DNA from: Adhaeribacter terrigena
Lineage (GTDB): Bacteria > Bacteroidota > Bacteroidia > Cytophagales > Hymenobacteraceae
DNA: 64,000 bases
Assembly: GCF_016623615.1 (NCBI RefSeq)
Contig: NZ_JAEHFX010000011.1
Span: 86,020-150,019, forward strand
Reading direction: 5' to 3'
The translations under genes and the position numbers were made by a program. The notes under the pieces are model-generated. The model did no database searches and was not told the origin of the DNA. It was given only the letters and a program-made list of their open reading frames with translations. Below are positions 9,752 to 20,791 of the stretch, piece by piece (the first letter of the stretch is position 1; the number at the start of each line of letters is the position of its first letter).

Positions 9752-10099
9752 ATGAGTATGGATATCAAGACCCAAAATCAAGCGGAAGTAAGCATCATAA
9801 AGTTATGCGGCGAATTAGATGCCAGCAATGCTGTGCTGGTAGATCACGAATTAGTTCGCCTTACCCAGAAGCACCCAAAACAGATTTGGATAGATGGTTC
9901 CGAGATCAGCTACATTTCATCGGCTGGCCTGGGCGTGTTTCTTTCGCATTTAAACAATTTTAAACTTTTAAATATAAACCTGCTTTTCTTTGGATTAAAT
10001 TCAAAGATCAGAAATGTTTTTACCATTCTGGGCCTCGATGACTTGGTACGGATAGTGCCTAATTTAGAAACCGCCCTGGATCAGAATTCGCAGGTCTAA
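9752..10099 (+). CDS. STAS-domain anti-sigma factor antagonist
   Basis: A 115-residue single STAS domain: beta strands around KLCGELDASNA and QIWIDGSEISYISSAGLGVF, where the Ser-Ser-Ala-Gly segment holds the serine normally phosphorylated by an anti-sigma kinase in SpoIIAA/RsbV proteins. Start at ATG 9752; an in-frame TTG lies nine bases upstream. No partner kinase or PP2C phosphatase gene is adjacent, so it is an orphan whose partners must be elsewhere. It probably acts in partner-switching regulation, inferred from family only. Confidence 0.88.
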   Translation: MSMDIKTQNQAEVSIIKLCGELDASNAVLVDHELVRLTQKHPKQIWIDGSEISYISSAGLGVFLSHLNNFKLLNINLLFFGLNSKIRNVFTILGLDDLVRIVPNLETALDQNSQV

Positions 10100-10122
10100 G
10101 CCCGGTAAAGAAATATTTAAAC

Positions 10123-10153
10123 TAAAAAACGCTAGGCTTTTCAGGCAAAAAAG
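10123..10153 (-). repeat. Dispersed motif copy
   Basis: Plus strand AAAAAACGCTAGGCTTTTCA then GGCAAAAAAGT. Confidence 0.7.
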
Positions 10154-10216
10154 TATCGCGCTTAATTAAAATAAAGATTTGCGACAGCTGCCTTCCGGTT
10201 ATTAGTGTAATGAAAT

Positions 10217-10252
10217 AAAAAAGCTGCTCCAGGTTTCTGAAGCAGCTTTTTT
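10217..10252. terminator. Bidirectional terminator between convergent genes
   Basis: AAAAAAGCTGCT (10217-10228) pairs with AGCAGCTTTTTT (10241-10252); T runs on both strands serve the STAS gene and cphA. Confidence 0.88.
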
Positions 10253-10272
10253 ATCGGTTTATATCCTGAATC

Positions 10273-12900
10273 TTAATCTACCAGCACCCGCCGGTCCTGG
10301 ATGGTTTTAAAATTCTCTACCATTTTTACCGCTTCGGTTACGTCGTCTGTAAATATGGAAATGAACGATCCGCGGCGGGCATGTTCCAGGCTGAAAGCAA
10401 TGGCGCGCATTTCGTTATCAATTTCGATCACTTTTTTGTTCGGATCCACGCTAAAAATGCCTTCTTTCAGTAAGCCATTTATTTCTTCGCCGGTCCGGCC
10501 CCGCAGATCACGGTCCTGCCGGATGATGATCTCATCGAAATATTCAGCCGCAAGTCTGCCAAGTTCGCGGGTATCTTCGTCGCGGCGGTCACCAATTCCA
10601 GATATAACGCCTATTTTTTTATTGGCTTCGGTCCTTTTCAGGAATTCCCCTACGGCTTGCAAACCAGCCGCATTGTGCGCGTAATCTACCAGCACTTCAA
10701 AGGTAGGGAACTGGAATAAATTCATCCGGCCCGGCGTTTTGCTGGAAGACGGAATAAACGTGCGCAAAGCCATTTTTATATCGTCTACGCTGAACTTGTT
10801 TACGTAACCTGCCAGCACAGCTGCCAGCACATTCTGGATATTGAACGTAGCGCGGCCGCCAAAAGTAAGCGGAATATCGGCTGCCCGGTCTATGCGGATC
10901 TTGTAAGTATTTTTGTAGATACTGATGTAGCCATTTTCATAAACAGCCGCCAAACCGCCTTTGGCAATGTGGCGCAGTATCCGCGGATTCACGTCGTCCA
11001 TACTGAAATAGGCAACTTTGCATTCCAGTCCTTCGGCCATTTTGTAGGTAAAATCATCGTCGGCATTCAGAATAGCGTACCCATCTTTGTGCACCGTGCG
11101 CGGTATAACCGATTTCACCAAGGCCATTTCTTCTACCGAATTAATGCCGCCCAATCCTAAATGATCGGCGGCAACATTCGTTACAATACCCACATCGCAG
11201 GTCCGGAATCCTAAACCGGAACGCAGCATACCGCCCCGGGCGCATTCCAGCACGGCAAAATTCACGCTCGGGTCGCTGAGCACAAATTCGGTGCTTTTCG
11301 GGCCCGTAGTATCGCCTTTAACCAAACGTTTCTCCTGGATATAAATGCCATCGGTAGTGGTAAAACCAACCCTGAAACCCATGTATTTTACCATGTGTGC
11401 AATTAAGCGGGAGGTGGTGGTTTTGCCGTTCGTACCCGTTATAGCCACGATCGGAATACTCGGTTTACTTCCCGGCGGGAAAAGCATATCCACAACCGGT
11501 TCGGCCACATTGCGGGCCAAGCCGTCAGTCGGTGATATATGCATCCGGAAACCAGGCGCAGCATTTACTTCAATTACGGCACCGCCGGCTTCATCTAAAG
11601 GAATGGCAATATCGGAAGTCATCACATCGATGCCGCAAATATTGAGGCCAATAATGCCCGCGATCCGCTCGGCCATTAAAATATTGTATTCGTCGCACAG
11701 ATCCGTCACATCGGTGGCTGTTCCGCCGGTGCTCAGGTTGGCCGTGGTTTTAAGATACAGAATTTCGTCCTTCCGGAGTACGCTTTCGAGCGTCAGGTTT
11801 TTATTTTCCAGAATGGTGTAAGTATCCTTATCTAAGTGTATCTGGGTCAGCGCTTTTTCGTGGCCTACCCCTCGACGCGGATCTTTATTAACTTCATCTA
11901 TCAGTTCTTTGATCGTCGATTTTCCGTTGCCGGTAATGGCGGCCGGAGTGCGTTTGGCAGCCGCTACAAATTTGCCGTTTATAACCAGCAACCGGTAATC
12001 GAAACCCTTGATGTATTTCTCCACGATTACCGCTTCCGAAATTTTTCGGGCTTCCTGAAAACCTGTTAACACATCCTTCCACTGCGTAACGTTAATGCTG
12101 GCGCCTTTTCCCTGATTTCCGTCTAAAGGCTTAATAACTAATGGGTAACCTATCTCTTCTACGGCTTCTTTCAGTTCTTCTTCAGAATGAATGATTACGC
12201 CTTTCGGGACCGGAACGCCGGCATTGTCGAGCATCCGTTTGGTCAGGTCTTTGTCGCCGGCAATGGCCACGGCAAATTCGCCGGTGCTGCAGGTCATGGT
12301 GCCTTTTATGCGTTTCTGGTTTACGCCATAACCCAGCTGAATAATGGAAGTATTAGGAACGGTAAGATAAGGAATCCCGCGGCTAACCGCTTCGTCTACA
12401 ATAGATTGGGTGCTTGGCCCGAAATGTTCCGATTCGCGGATCTGGTGCAATTCGTGTATGTCCTGGCTTACGTCGTAAACCTGGTTGTGGTACAGAGCCT
12501 CGGTAATGCGCATGGCCGCCTTGGCCGCATATTCGCCCGCACGTTCTTCCTGGTACGAAAAAATGACGGTATAAACGCCCGGAATATCGGTTTTGCAGGA
12601 ACGGCCGAAACCGCTATCCATTCCGGCCATGGTTTGCAATTCCAGGGCAACGTGCTGAATTACTTTGCTGAAATCGGTGCCTTCGCGCACTTTTTTAAAG
12701 AAACCGCCTACCATTTCTTCGCTGGAGCGGTGCTTGTACATGGCCGGGAACCAGGCCTCCAGGCGCTCGGCAAATCCAGGAACTTCGTTGGTTTTTACTT
12801 CTGCTAATTCCTCCAGATCAACTTTAAGAACAATAATTTTAGGGTGTTTAACCGACCAGTAGTTCGGCCCGCGCATAATGCGCAATTCTGCAACTTTCAT
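10273..12900 (-). CDS. cphA: Cyanophycin synthetase
   Basis: Non-ribosomally polymerises Asp and Arg into multi-L-arginyl-poly-L-aspartate, a nitrogen storage polymer. The 875 residues fit the CphA family: an N-terminal domain, an ATP-grasp domain (YPLVIKPLDGNQGKGASIN; VIEVNAAPGFRMH) that adds Asp, and a C-terminal Mur-ligase-like domain with the P-loop GTNGKTTTSRL and VDYAHNAAG that adds Arg. The matching degradative genes, cyanophycinase and isoaspartyl peptidase, lie at 42.1-44.2 kb in the same window, supporting a functional storage cycle. It is a single gene flanked by a terminator. Confidence 0.95.
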   Translation of the reverse strand: MKVAELRIMRGPNYWSVKHPKIIVLKVDLEELAEVKTNEVPGFAERLEAWFPAMYKHRSSEEMVGGFFKKVREGTDFSKVIQHVALELQTMAGMDSGFGRSCKTDIPGVYTVIFSYQEERAGEYAAKAAMRITEALYHNQVYDVSQDIHELHQIRESEHFGPSTQSIVDEAVSRGIPYLTVPNTSIIQLGYGVNQKRIKGTMTCSTGEFAVAIAGDKDLTKRMLDNAGVPVPKGVIIHSEEELKEAVEEIGYPLVIKPLDGNQGKGASINVTQWKDVLTGFQEARKISEAVIVEKYIKGFDYRLLVINGKFVAAAKRTPAAITGNGKSTIKELIDEVNKDPRRGVGHEKALTQIHLDKDTYTILENKNLTLESVLRKDEILYLKTTANLSTGGTATDVTDLCDEYNILMAERIAGIIGLNICGIDVMTSDIAIPLDEAGGAVIEVNAAPGFRMHISPTDGLARNVAEPVVDMLFPPGSKPSIPIVAITGTNGKTTTSRLIAHMVKYMGFRVGFTTTDGIYIQEKRLVKGDTTGPKSTEFVLSDPSVNFAVLECARGGMLRSGLGFRTCDVGIVTNVAADHLGLGGINSVEEMALVKSVIPRTVHKDGYAILNADDDFTYKMAEGLECKVAYFSMDDVNPRILRHIAKGGLAAVYENGYISIYKNTYKIRIDRAADIPLTFGGRATFNIQNVLAAVLAGYVNKFSVDDIKMALRTFIPSSSKTPGRMNLFQFPTFEVLVDYAHNAAGLQAVGEFLKRTEANKKIGVISGIGDRRDEDTRELGRLAAEYFDEIIIRQDRDLRGRTGEEINGLLKEGIFSVDPNKKVIEIDNEMRAIAFSLEHARRGSFISIFTDDVTEAVKMVENFKTIQDRRVLVD

Positions 12901-12988
12901 GAAAGAGCGTTATGTAGTTTTTTAAGATGTGATGCGTTTGTAAGTACGTTTGCACCGCCGTACGGCAGCGTGGCATTTCAGGTTTCAG

Positions 12989-13017
12989 GTTTTCAGCGCG
13001 AAAATGATAGCGTTTTT
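12989..13017 (+). repeat. Dispersed motif copy
   Basis: GTTTTCAGCGC then GAAAATGATAGCGTTTTT. Confidence 0.6.
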
Positions 13018-13190
13018 GGAAAAATCGGGGACGTTGCTAAACTGCGTAAGATGAATAGGCGGCCTTTCTTTTAAGTTTGAAATTCAGATAAACCCAGTTA
13101 TTGCCTATACGCAATACCGAGGCCTTTAAGTTATTCTTATTTCATGTAAGGTCTGTTTATGTTAGCAGACGGTAAAAACGGTAGGTTTAA

Positions 13191-14894
<1,704 letters not shown>

Positions 14895-14909
14895 TTTTAA
14901 ATTTAACTA

Positions 14910-16742
14910 ATGGATCGTAACCAGGCAGTCGGATTATTTCTGATATCCGCGCTCTTACTTATTTACCTTTTTGTTTTTCCGCCTGAAAAGGAGGTGAAAC
15001 CAAAAACTGATACCAAAGCTCAGCCAACCGCCAGTACTACTGCTTCTACGGTGCAGGAAACCGGGGCGCCGCTCGATTCCGCTACCATGGCGCAGCAACG
15101 GGCCGCTTTAGGATCTTTCGGCGCCGCAGCAACCGGCGAAGCCAAAACGGTATTGCTTCAGAACGAAAATCTGAAAGTTACTTTTACCACCAAAGGCGGC
15201 GCGGTAGAAGAAGTATTGCTGAAGAACTACAAAACCTTCGATAAGAAGCCGCTGATCCTGTTCGACAGAGTTAGCAGCCACACCGACATTGCGTTTAAAA
15301 CCCGTGAAGGCAAGGAAATAAAACTATCGGACCTTTATTTTTCTCCGGGCCCGGTAAATACCATTTCGGCAAAATCCGGCAAAACCCAGGTACAGACCTT
15401 CCGTGCTACCTTGGGTGAAGGCCAATATGTGGAGCAAACCTACAGCCTGACCGACGGCACTTTCCTGTTGGGTTACGAGCTGACCTTTAAAGGCGTGGAA
15501 CAATTGCTGGCAGCCAACCAGCCGTTAACCTTTACCTGGAAAGACCGCCTGAAAAAGCTGGAAATGGACCTGAGCCAGAACCGTAACCATTCTTCCCTGA
15601 ACTTTATGACCATGGACGAAGACGTTACCAAACTGACCGGGAACAGCACGGAAGAAGAGGAATTGCAGGAGCCGGTAAAATGGATCGGCAATAAGCAGAA
15701 CTTCTTTACCGCCGGTATTATTGCCAAAAACCAGTTCGAGAATGGTAAATTTACCAGCTCCCTGAATGAGGCCGATTCTACCGAAGTAAAAACGTTTGCT
15801 ACTGCGCTTACTATCCCGCAGAAAGATGTGTTGAGCGGTGCAGAGTTCACGTATTATTTCGGTCCGAACGATTTTTCTGTTCTGAAACACGTTTCCGATA
15901 AATTTGAGCAAAACCTGGAGTTAGGATGGGGTGTATTTGGTTACATAAACCGTTTTGTGGTAATTCCGGTGTTCCATTTACTGGAAAATCACATTGCCAG
16001 CTATGGCATTATCATCGTGATCCTGGTATTGCTGATCAAACTGATCCTGACGCCGCTTACCTACAAGTCTTATCTTTCGATGGCGAAAATGAAGGTGATG
16101 AAGCCGGAAATTGATGCCATTAAAGAAAAATATCCGGACGACATGCAGAAAACGCAGTCGGAAACCATGAAGCTTTACTCAAGCGTGGGCGTAAACCCGA
16201 TGAGTGGCTGTATCCCGATGCTGTTGCAGATCCCGATCCTGTTTGCCATGTTCAGTTTCTTCCCGAACTCGATCGAACTCCGCCAGGAAGCATTCTTATG
16301 GGCGCATGACCTTTCTACCTACGATGTATTTGCCAAACTGCCATTCACCATTCCTTTTTATGGCAGCCACGTAAGTATGTTCACCCTGCTGATGACGGCT
16401 TCTACCATTCTCTATACCTGGGGAAATAACCAGATCAGCACCATGCAGGGCCCGATGAAATTCTACAGTTATTTGATGCCGTTCATTTTCATGTTCATCA
16501 TCAATACCATGCCGGCTGGTCTGAGTTTCTATTACTTTGTTTCCAACCTGGTAACCTTCGGTCAGCAGGCCGTGATCCGTAAGTTTGTAGACGACGATAA
16601 GATCCGGATGAAACTGGAAGAAAACAAAACGAAGCTGAAAGATAAGAAGCCCGGTGGTTTTGCCGCCCGGATGCAGGATGCCATGCGCCTGGCCGCTGAA
16701 AAAGAAGCAGAGAAAAACAAGCAGAAGAAAGCAAAAAAATAG
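14910..16742 (+). CDS. yidC: Membrane protein insertase YidC
   Basis: 610-residue inner-membrane insertase. An N-terminal anchor helix (residues 6-23) is followed by a low-complexity Thr/Ala/Gln stretch and the large periplasmic beta-sandwich domain. The C-terminal conserved core includes the helices from YGIIIVILVLLIKLILTPLT, the cytoplasmic coiled-coil segment MAKMKVMKPEIDAIKEKY, NPMSGCIPMLLQIPILFAMF, and a final Lys-rich tail. It is cotranscribed with pyrG and ended by a terminator at 16761. Confidence 0.97.
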   Translation: MDRNQAVGLFLISALLLIYLFVFPPEKEVKPKTDTKAQPTASTTASTVQETGAPLDSATMAQQRAALGSFGAAATGEAKTVLLQNENLKVTFTTKGGAVEEVLLKNYKTFDKKPLILFDRVSSHTDIAFKTREGKEIKLSDLYFSPGPVNTISAKSGKTQVQTFRATLGEGQYVEQTYSLTDGTFLLGYELTFKGVEQLLAANQPLTFTWKDRLKKLEMDLSQNRNHSSLNFMTMDEDVTKLTGNSTEEEELQEPVKWIGNKQNFFTAGIIAKNQFENGKFTSSLNEADSTEVKTFATALTIPQKDVLSGAEFTYYFGPNDFSVLKHVSDKFEQNLELGWGVFGYINRFVVIPVFHLLENHIASYGIIIVILVLLIKLILTPLTYKSYLSMAKMKVMKPEIDAIKEKYPDDMQKTQSETMKLYSSVGVNPMSGCIPMLLQIPILFAMFSFFPNSIELRQEAFLWAHDLSTYDVFAKLPFTIPFYGSHVSMFTLLMTASTILYTWGNNQISTMQGPMKFYSYLMPFIFMFIINTMPAGLSFYYFVSNLVTFGQQAVIRKFVDDDKIRMKLEENKTKLKDKKPGGFAARMQDAMRLAAEKEAEKNKQKKAKK

Positions 16743-16760
16743 TTTTGCATTATTCCAACC

Positions 16761-16797
16761 AAAAAAAGCCTTCCTGGAAGTTCGGGAAGGCTTTTTT
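16761..16797 (+). terminator. Rho-independent terminator after yidC
   Basis: AAAAAAAGCCTTCC (16761-16774) pairs with GGAAGGCTTTTTT (16785-16797). Confidence 0.9.
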
Positions 16798-16820
16798 ATT
16801 GATTTACTGTTTTAAGGTAT

Positions 16821-16849
16821 AGTTTTTGTGCCTGAAAGTATAGCGTTTT
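16821..16849 (+). repeat. Dispersed motif copy
   Basis: AGTTTTTGTGCC then TGAAAGTATAGCGTTTTG. Confidence 0.65.
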
Positions 16850-16900
16850 GCTAATAAATGATTTTATTTGTAATCTCACTCTTGCTAAAAACCTAACACT

Positions 16901-17398
16901 ATGAAACAGTTCCGGACCGGATTGGTAATGTTCACATTACTGTTCACCCTGCTCATCATCGGAAAAAACGGCAATACCAGCGCCCAGGCTTCCCGAAAAC
17001 AAAGCCCGGCTAAAACACTCCTCATTTTCGAAAAGAAACAGTGTTTCGGCTTCTGCCCCGTTTACCGGGCTGAATTCAAAACCGATGGCAATGTGCTGGT
17101 AACCGCGCAGCCGCCCGCCAAACCGAAGGTGCAACGAACCTTCCGGATCTCCCGCAAAGAAGCGCAGGAACTCTGGAAACGCGGCGAACAGCTGGGCTTT
17201 TTCCAACTAAAAGACAACTATGAATCACTTATTCCCGATTATCCGGCAAGAGAAATTACGCTCTACAAAAACAATAAACCCAAAAAAGTAACCTATACCG
17301 AAGGCGGGCCGCAGGCGCTGGATGCTTATCTGAACGATCTTGCGCAACTCGTAGAAAAGAACCTGGACGTAAATTTCGGTCCGCCGAAAGAAGAGTAA
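16901..17398 (+). CDS. Secreted DUF6438-like protein
   Basis: 165 residues with a signal peptide-like N-terminus (hydrophobic residues 8-22, then TSAQA). The mature part carries KKQCFGFCPVYRAEF, a Cys-x-x-x-Cys-Pro-x-Tyr signature, then a strand-rich region ending RNITLY-like VTLYKNNKPKKVTY, which resembles the DUF6438 family of Bacteroidota envelope proteins. Function is unknown; the cysteine pair may form a disulfide after export. It is monocistronic between two terminators. Confidence 0.7.
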   Translation: MKQFRTGLVMFTLLFTLLIIGKNGNTSAQASRKQSPAKTLLIFEKKQCFGFCPVYRAEFKTDGNVLVTAQPPAKPKVQRTFRISRKEAQELWKRGEQLGFFQLKDNYESLIPDYPAREITLYKNNKPKKVTYTEGGPQALDAYLNDLAQLVEKNLDVNFGPPKEE

Positions 17399-17413
17399 GA
17401 ATATAGACATAAT

Positions 17414-17447
17414 AAAAAAAGCCGCTCAGATCTGAGCGGCTTTTTTT
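17414..17447. terminator. Bidirectional terminator, perfect palindrome
   Basis: AAAAAAAGCCGCTCAGA (17414-17430) is directly followed by its exact complement, TCTGAGCGGCTTTTTTT, between convergent genes. Confidence 0.9.
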
Positions 17448-17453
17448 ATTGCT

Positions 17454-17487
17454 GAGTTTTCCGGGCTCAAACCCTAGCGTTTTTTAA
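17454..17487 (+). repeat. Dispersed motif overlapping a stop codon
   Basis: GAGTTTTCCGGGCTCAAACC then CTAGCGTTTTTTAACGG. The CTA is the TAG stop of the minus-strand binding protein, whose last residues VKKR are encoded by the motif. Confidence 0.65.
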
Positions 17488-19153
17488 CGGCTTCCAGCTT
17501 CAGGGTATTCATCGGGTTAGCGGTTAAGCCTTCAATATTATTCTGAGTCAGCATCAGCACTTCGTCGTAGAAGAGCACAATTACCGGGCATTCTTCAACC
17601 ACGATCTTATCCATTTCCTGGTAAAGTTTCCAGCGGGTCTGCAGGTTTTGCTCCAGTTTGGCTTTTTCATAAAATTCGTCGTAGCGGGCGTTTTTGAAGT
17701 GTGTTTTATTGGGCCCGGCCGGCGAAAAGTTCTTGCTGTAAAAAAGTGCCAGGTAGTTTTCCGCATCCGGGTAATCGCCGAGCCACGATTTCATAAAGAA
17801 AGTGGAGCGGCCGTTATCAACTTGTTCCTGGTGCGCCGGCGCCTGATTAATCTCGATTTCGCATTTCACGCCCACGTCGCTCCATTTCTTCTGAAAATAC
17901 TCGGCCAGTTCTTTGTGCTCGGCCACGGTACTCAGTTTTATTTCAAACGGATTCTTAGAATCGTAACCGGCAGCTTTCAATAATTCCCGCGACTTTTTCG
18001 GATCAAAACCATAGCCTTTTACCAGGCTGTCGTTAAAACTGGGCAGCGAAGGCGGCACCATGCCCGAATTGCCCGGAATTCCCAAACCATTGCGGTAATA
18101 CCGGATCATCTCCTTTTTATTGATGGCATAATTCAAAGCCTGCCGCACGCGTTTATCCGAAACCGGCTTGGTTTTAAGGTTTTGCGGATCGAGCTGAAAA
18201 CCGATGTATTCGGTATTTAAATAAGGGGCTTTCTGAACCGTGAATTTCCCTGAAAAATCGGGCTGTAAACTGCCGTCAGGTTGCAGAATAATATCGCGGG
18301 TACCTTCTTTAATCCCGGAAAGGAAATCGAGCTTCTTTTGCTGGAAATTGATGAACTCCATTTTTTTATCGGTAATAAAGGAAATATGCACCGCGTCGAG
18401 GTATGGTAATTGGTTTCCGGCTTTATCTTTTTTCCAGTAGTTCGGGTTTTTATGAAAGACCAGCGCATTGCCTTCGTCCCAGAGTTTAAACCGGAAAGGC
18501 CCCGTGCCTACCGGATGCTCCCGAAAATCTTTGCCGTATTGCTGTACTGCCTCCTGTGGCACCACAAAGGCATAAGGCATGCTCAGAATCTCAGTAAAGG
18601 CAATAAAAGGCTCGGTCAGATAAACCAATAAGGTGCTGTCGTTTAACGCCTTAAAAGCGGTATCCGAAACTATTCCTTTAGCACTTTCCAGCACCTTTCC
18701 GTTAAAGATCCAGGCGCCGGTACTGGCCGTGGCCGGGTTTAATATACGGTTAAAGCTATATACAAAGTCTGGAGCAATAACCCGGCGCCCTTTGCCGTTG
18801 GGGAAAACAGGACTGTCGTGAAAATAGACATCCGACCGCAGATGAAACGTATACCGTAAACCATCCGGCGAAATGTCCCAGCTTCGGGCAATGGCCGGAG
18901 CGGGCTTCAGGCTATCGTCGAGTTCTACCAGGCCGTTATAGAGTTGCGTGATGGCGCGGATGTTAGCCTGGTTCCGGGCAAAAGCCGGGTCGAGCGAACT
19001 CAGGGCTTCGGGTTGGTTGTAGCGAAACACGCGTTTATCATTTTCAGCCTCCTTTTGGCTGTTACAGGCCGAAAAAGCGAGGAAAAGGGCGCCACTTAAC
19101 AAGGCACTTATACCCCGTTTGTTGAAAACTTTTGTTGAAAACTTTACTTTCAA
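17474..19153 (-). CDS. ABC transporter peptide-binding lipoprotein (SBP_bac_5 family)
   Basis: 559-residue extracytoplasmic solute-binding protein of the oligopeptide/dipeptide type (OppA/DppA fold). The signal peptide ends in the lipobox FSAC near residue 29. Family hallmarks include RSWDISPDGLRYTFHLRSDVYFHDSP, the segment PVGTGPFRFKLW, RVRQALNYAINKKEMI and WLGDYPDAENYL. No permease or ATPase genes adjoin it, so it is an orphan binding protein here. The 3' end overlaps one dispersed motif and another copy lies internally at 17991-18020. Confidence 0.9.
   Translation of the reverse strand: MKVKFSTKVFNKRGISALLSGALFLAFSACNSQKEAENDKRVFRYNQPEALSSLDPAFARNQANIRAITQLYNGLVELDDSLKPAPAIARSWDISPDGLRYTFHLRSDVYFHDSPVFPNGKGRRVIAPDFVYSFNRILNPATASTGAWIFNGKVLESAKGIVSDTAFKALNDSTLLVYLTEPFIAFTEILSMPYAFVVPQEAVQQYGKDFREHPVGTGPFRFKLWDEGNALVFHKNPNYWKKDKAGNQLPYLDAVHISFITDKKMEFINFQQKKLDFLSGIKEGTRDIILQPDGSLQPDFSGKFTVQKAPYLNTEYIGFQLDPQNLKTKPVSDKRVRQALNYAINKKEMIRYYRNGLGIPGNSGMVPPSLPSFNDSLVKGYGFDPKKSRELLKAAGYDSKNPFEIKLSTVAEHKELAEYFQKKWSDVGVKCEIEINQAPAHQEQVDNGRSTFFMKSWLGDYPDAENYLALFYSKNFSPAGPNKTHFKNARYDEFYEKAKLEQNLQTRWKLYQEMDKIVVEECPVIVLFYDEVLMLTQNNIEGLTANPMNTLKLEAVKKR
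17991..18020 (+). repeat. Dispersed motif inside the binding-protein gene
   Basis: GACTTTTTCGGATC then AAAACCATAGCCTTTT. It encodes KGYGFDPKKS in the conserved family segment, so here it may be a chance match. Confidence 0.45.
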
Positions 19154-19167
19154 TTGTCTTAACTTTG
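19131..19167 (+). promoter_or_regulatory. Probable Bacteroidota-type promoter of the UPF0173 gene
   Basis: TAACTTTG (19160-19167) matches TAnnTTTG, with TTTG at 19131-19134 upstream (spacing slightly long), 54 bases before the start codon. Confidence 0.45.
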
Positions 19168-19220
19168 TGCAAGTTTAAAGCATATTCCCGTAATAACGGT
19201 GGAGCAACGCTAAAATTTTT

Positions 19221-19901
19221 ATGGAACTAACGTACTACGGCCATTCCTGCTTTTTATTGAAAACCGGCGACACCGGGATTCTCTTCGACCCATTCATTTC
19301 CCAGAATCCGCTGGCAAAAGACATCGACCTGAAAAGCATTAAAGCCGATTTTATTCTGCTTTCACATGCCCACGGCGACCATCTGGCCGATGCTGCAGCG
19401 CTGGCCAATCAAAACAACGCCAAAATTGTAGCCCAGCCCGAAATTACCGGTTGGTATGCAAAACAGGGCATTACGGAAGCCATCGAGATGAACATCGGCG
19501 GCACGGTAAAACTGCATTCAGCCACGGCTAAAATGGTAGTAGCCATTCATTCCAGTTCCCTGCCCGATGGTACGTATGGCGGTCATCCGGCGGGCTATGT
19601 GGTGCAAGCCGAAGGAAAAACGGTTTACTTTGCCGGCGATACGGCGCTAACCTACGATATGAAAATAATCGGGGAACAGTTTGCCATAGACTACGCATTG
19701 TTGCCAGTGGGTGGCCATTATACCATGGATGCTTCGGATGCGATGGTCGCGGCACATTGGGTAAAAGCCAAAAATGTGATTGCCATGCATTTCGATACCT
19801 TCCCGCCCATTAAAGTTGAAAAGGAAACGGTATCAGAAACGGCGAAAAAGTCGGGCAAAGCTCTGCAGTTTATGGAGATCGGCCAGACCATTACTTTATA
19901 A
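19221..19901 (+). CDS. UPF0173-type metal-dependent hydrolase (metallo-beta-lactamase fold)
   Basis: 226 residues with an MBL fold: N-terminal TYYGHSCFLLK, the zinc motif LLSHAHGDHLAD (HxHxDH), GGHPAGYVV, VYFAGDTALTYDMKIIGE and GGHYTMDASDA. This matches the UPF0173/YtkL family of putative hydrolases whose substrate is not established. It lies 22 bases upstream of parA and may be cotranscribed with the chromosome-partition genes. Confidence 0.9.
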   Translation: MELTYYGHSCFLLKTGDTGILFDPFISQNPLAKDIDLKSIKADFILLSHAHGDHLADAAALANQNNAKIVAQPEITGWYAKQGITEAIEMNIGGTVKLHSATAKMVVAIHSSSLPDGTYGGHPAGYVVQAEGKTVYFAGDTALTYDMKIIGEQFAIDYALLPVGGHYTMDASDAMVAAHWVKAKNVIAMHFDTFPPIKVEKETVSETAKKSGKALQFMEIGQTITL

Positions 19902-19923
19902 TTAAAGCGAGTAGAAGATTAAG

Positions 19924-20700
19924 ATGGGAAAAATAATTGCTGTAGCGAACCAGAAAGGCGGTGTTGGCAAGACAACTTCAGCTATCAACTTAGCAGCCAG
20001 CCTGGCCGCTTTAGAATACAAAACGCTGCTGGTTGATGCCGACCCGCAGGCGAACGCAACTTCCGGTATTGGTTACGACCCCGGCGACATATCCAAAAGC
20101 ATTTACGAATGCATGGTAGACGGCGTAAACATCGACGACATCATCGTTCATTCCAATATCGATTACCTGGACCTGGTGCCTTCGCACATAGACCTGGTAG
20201 GTGCTGAAGTGGAAATGATCAATCTGCCGAACCGCGAGGAAAAAATGCGGGAAGTTTTGCGTGCCGTAGCCGACCGTTACGATTACGTGATCATTGACTG
20301 CTCTCCTTCCCTGGGTCTGATCACGGTAAATGCTTTAACGGCAGCCAATTCGGTAATTATTCCGGTGCAGTGCGAGTATTTTGCGCTCGAAGGCCTGGGT
20401 AAATTACTGAACACCATCAAGATCATTCAGTCGCGTTTAAACCCGCAGCTGGAAATTGAGGGCATTCTGTTGACCATGTACGATGTGCGCCTGCGCCTGA
20501 GCAACCAGGTGGTGGAAGAAGTAAAACTGCATTTCCAGCAAATGGTGTTCGATACCATCATTCCCCGGAACGTAAAGCTAAGCGAATCGCCGAGCTTTGG
20601 TTTGCCGGCCATCATGCACGATGCCGACAGCAAAGGCGCAATCAGCTACCTGAACCTGGCCCGCGAAATAGCCGAGAAAAACGCCGTGTTGGCGAAGTAA
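19924..20700 (+). CDS. parA: Chromosome-partitioning ATPase ParA (Soj)
   Basis: 258-residue deviant Walker A ATPase driving origin segregation with ParB. The Walker motif is [14 protein letters not shown] (residues 11-24); [11 protein letters not shown] is the second loop and [15 protein letters not shown] the Walker B region. The chromosomal type is indicated by size, lack of an N-terminal HTH, and the downstream parB. The 91-base gap to parB is made of TTAAATGGT-type repeat words (20704-20790). Confidence 0.96.
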   Translation: MGKIIAVANQKGGVGKTTSAINLAASLAALEYKTLLVDADPQANATSGIGYDPGDISKSIYECMVDGVNIDDIIVHSNIDYLDLVPSHIDLVGAEVEMINLPNREEKMREVLRAVADRYDYVIIDCSPSLGLITVNALTAANSVIIPVQCEYFALEGLGKLLNTIKIIQSRLNPQLEIEGILLTMYDVRLRLSNQVVEEVKLHFQQMVFDTIIPRNVKLSESPSFGLPAIMHDADSKGAISYLNLAREIAEKNAVLAK

Positions 20701-20703
20701 TTT

Positions 20704-20790
20704 TAATGGTTAAATGGTTGAATTGTTGAATGGTTAAAATTTGTTAACCTAAAAACAGTTAAGCCATTTAGCCATTTAACCATTTAATTC
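20704..20790. repeat. Degenerate simple repeat of TTAAATGG/CCATTTAA words, parA-parB gap
   Basis: The 91-base gap consists mostly of words such as GGTTAAATGG and AGCCATTTAACC in both orientations, able to fold back. Similar blocks flank the lepB/ung region. Confidence 0.8.
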
Positions 20791-20791
20791 A

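Noticed and set aside
9706..9963. Overlapping 85-residue open frame around the STAS gene start
   Set aside because: The STAS frame has the conserved domain; the other frame is a shadow.
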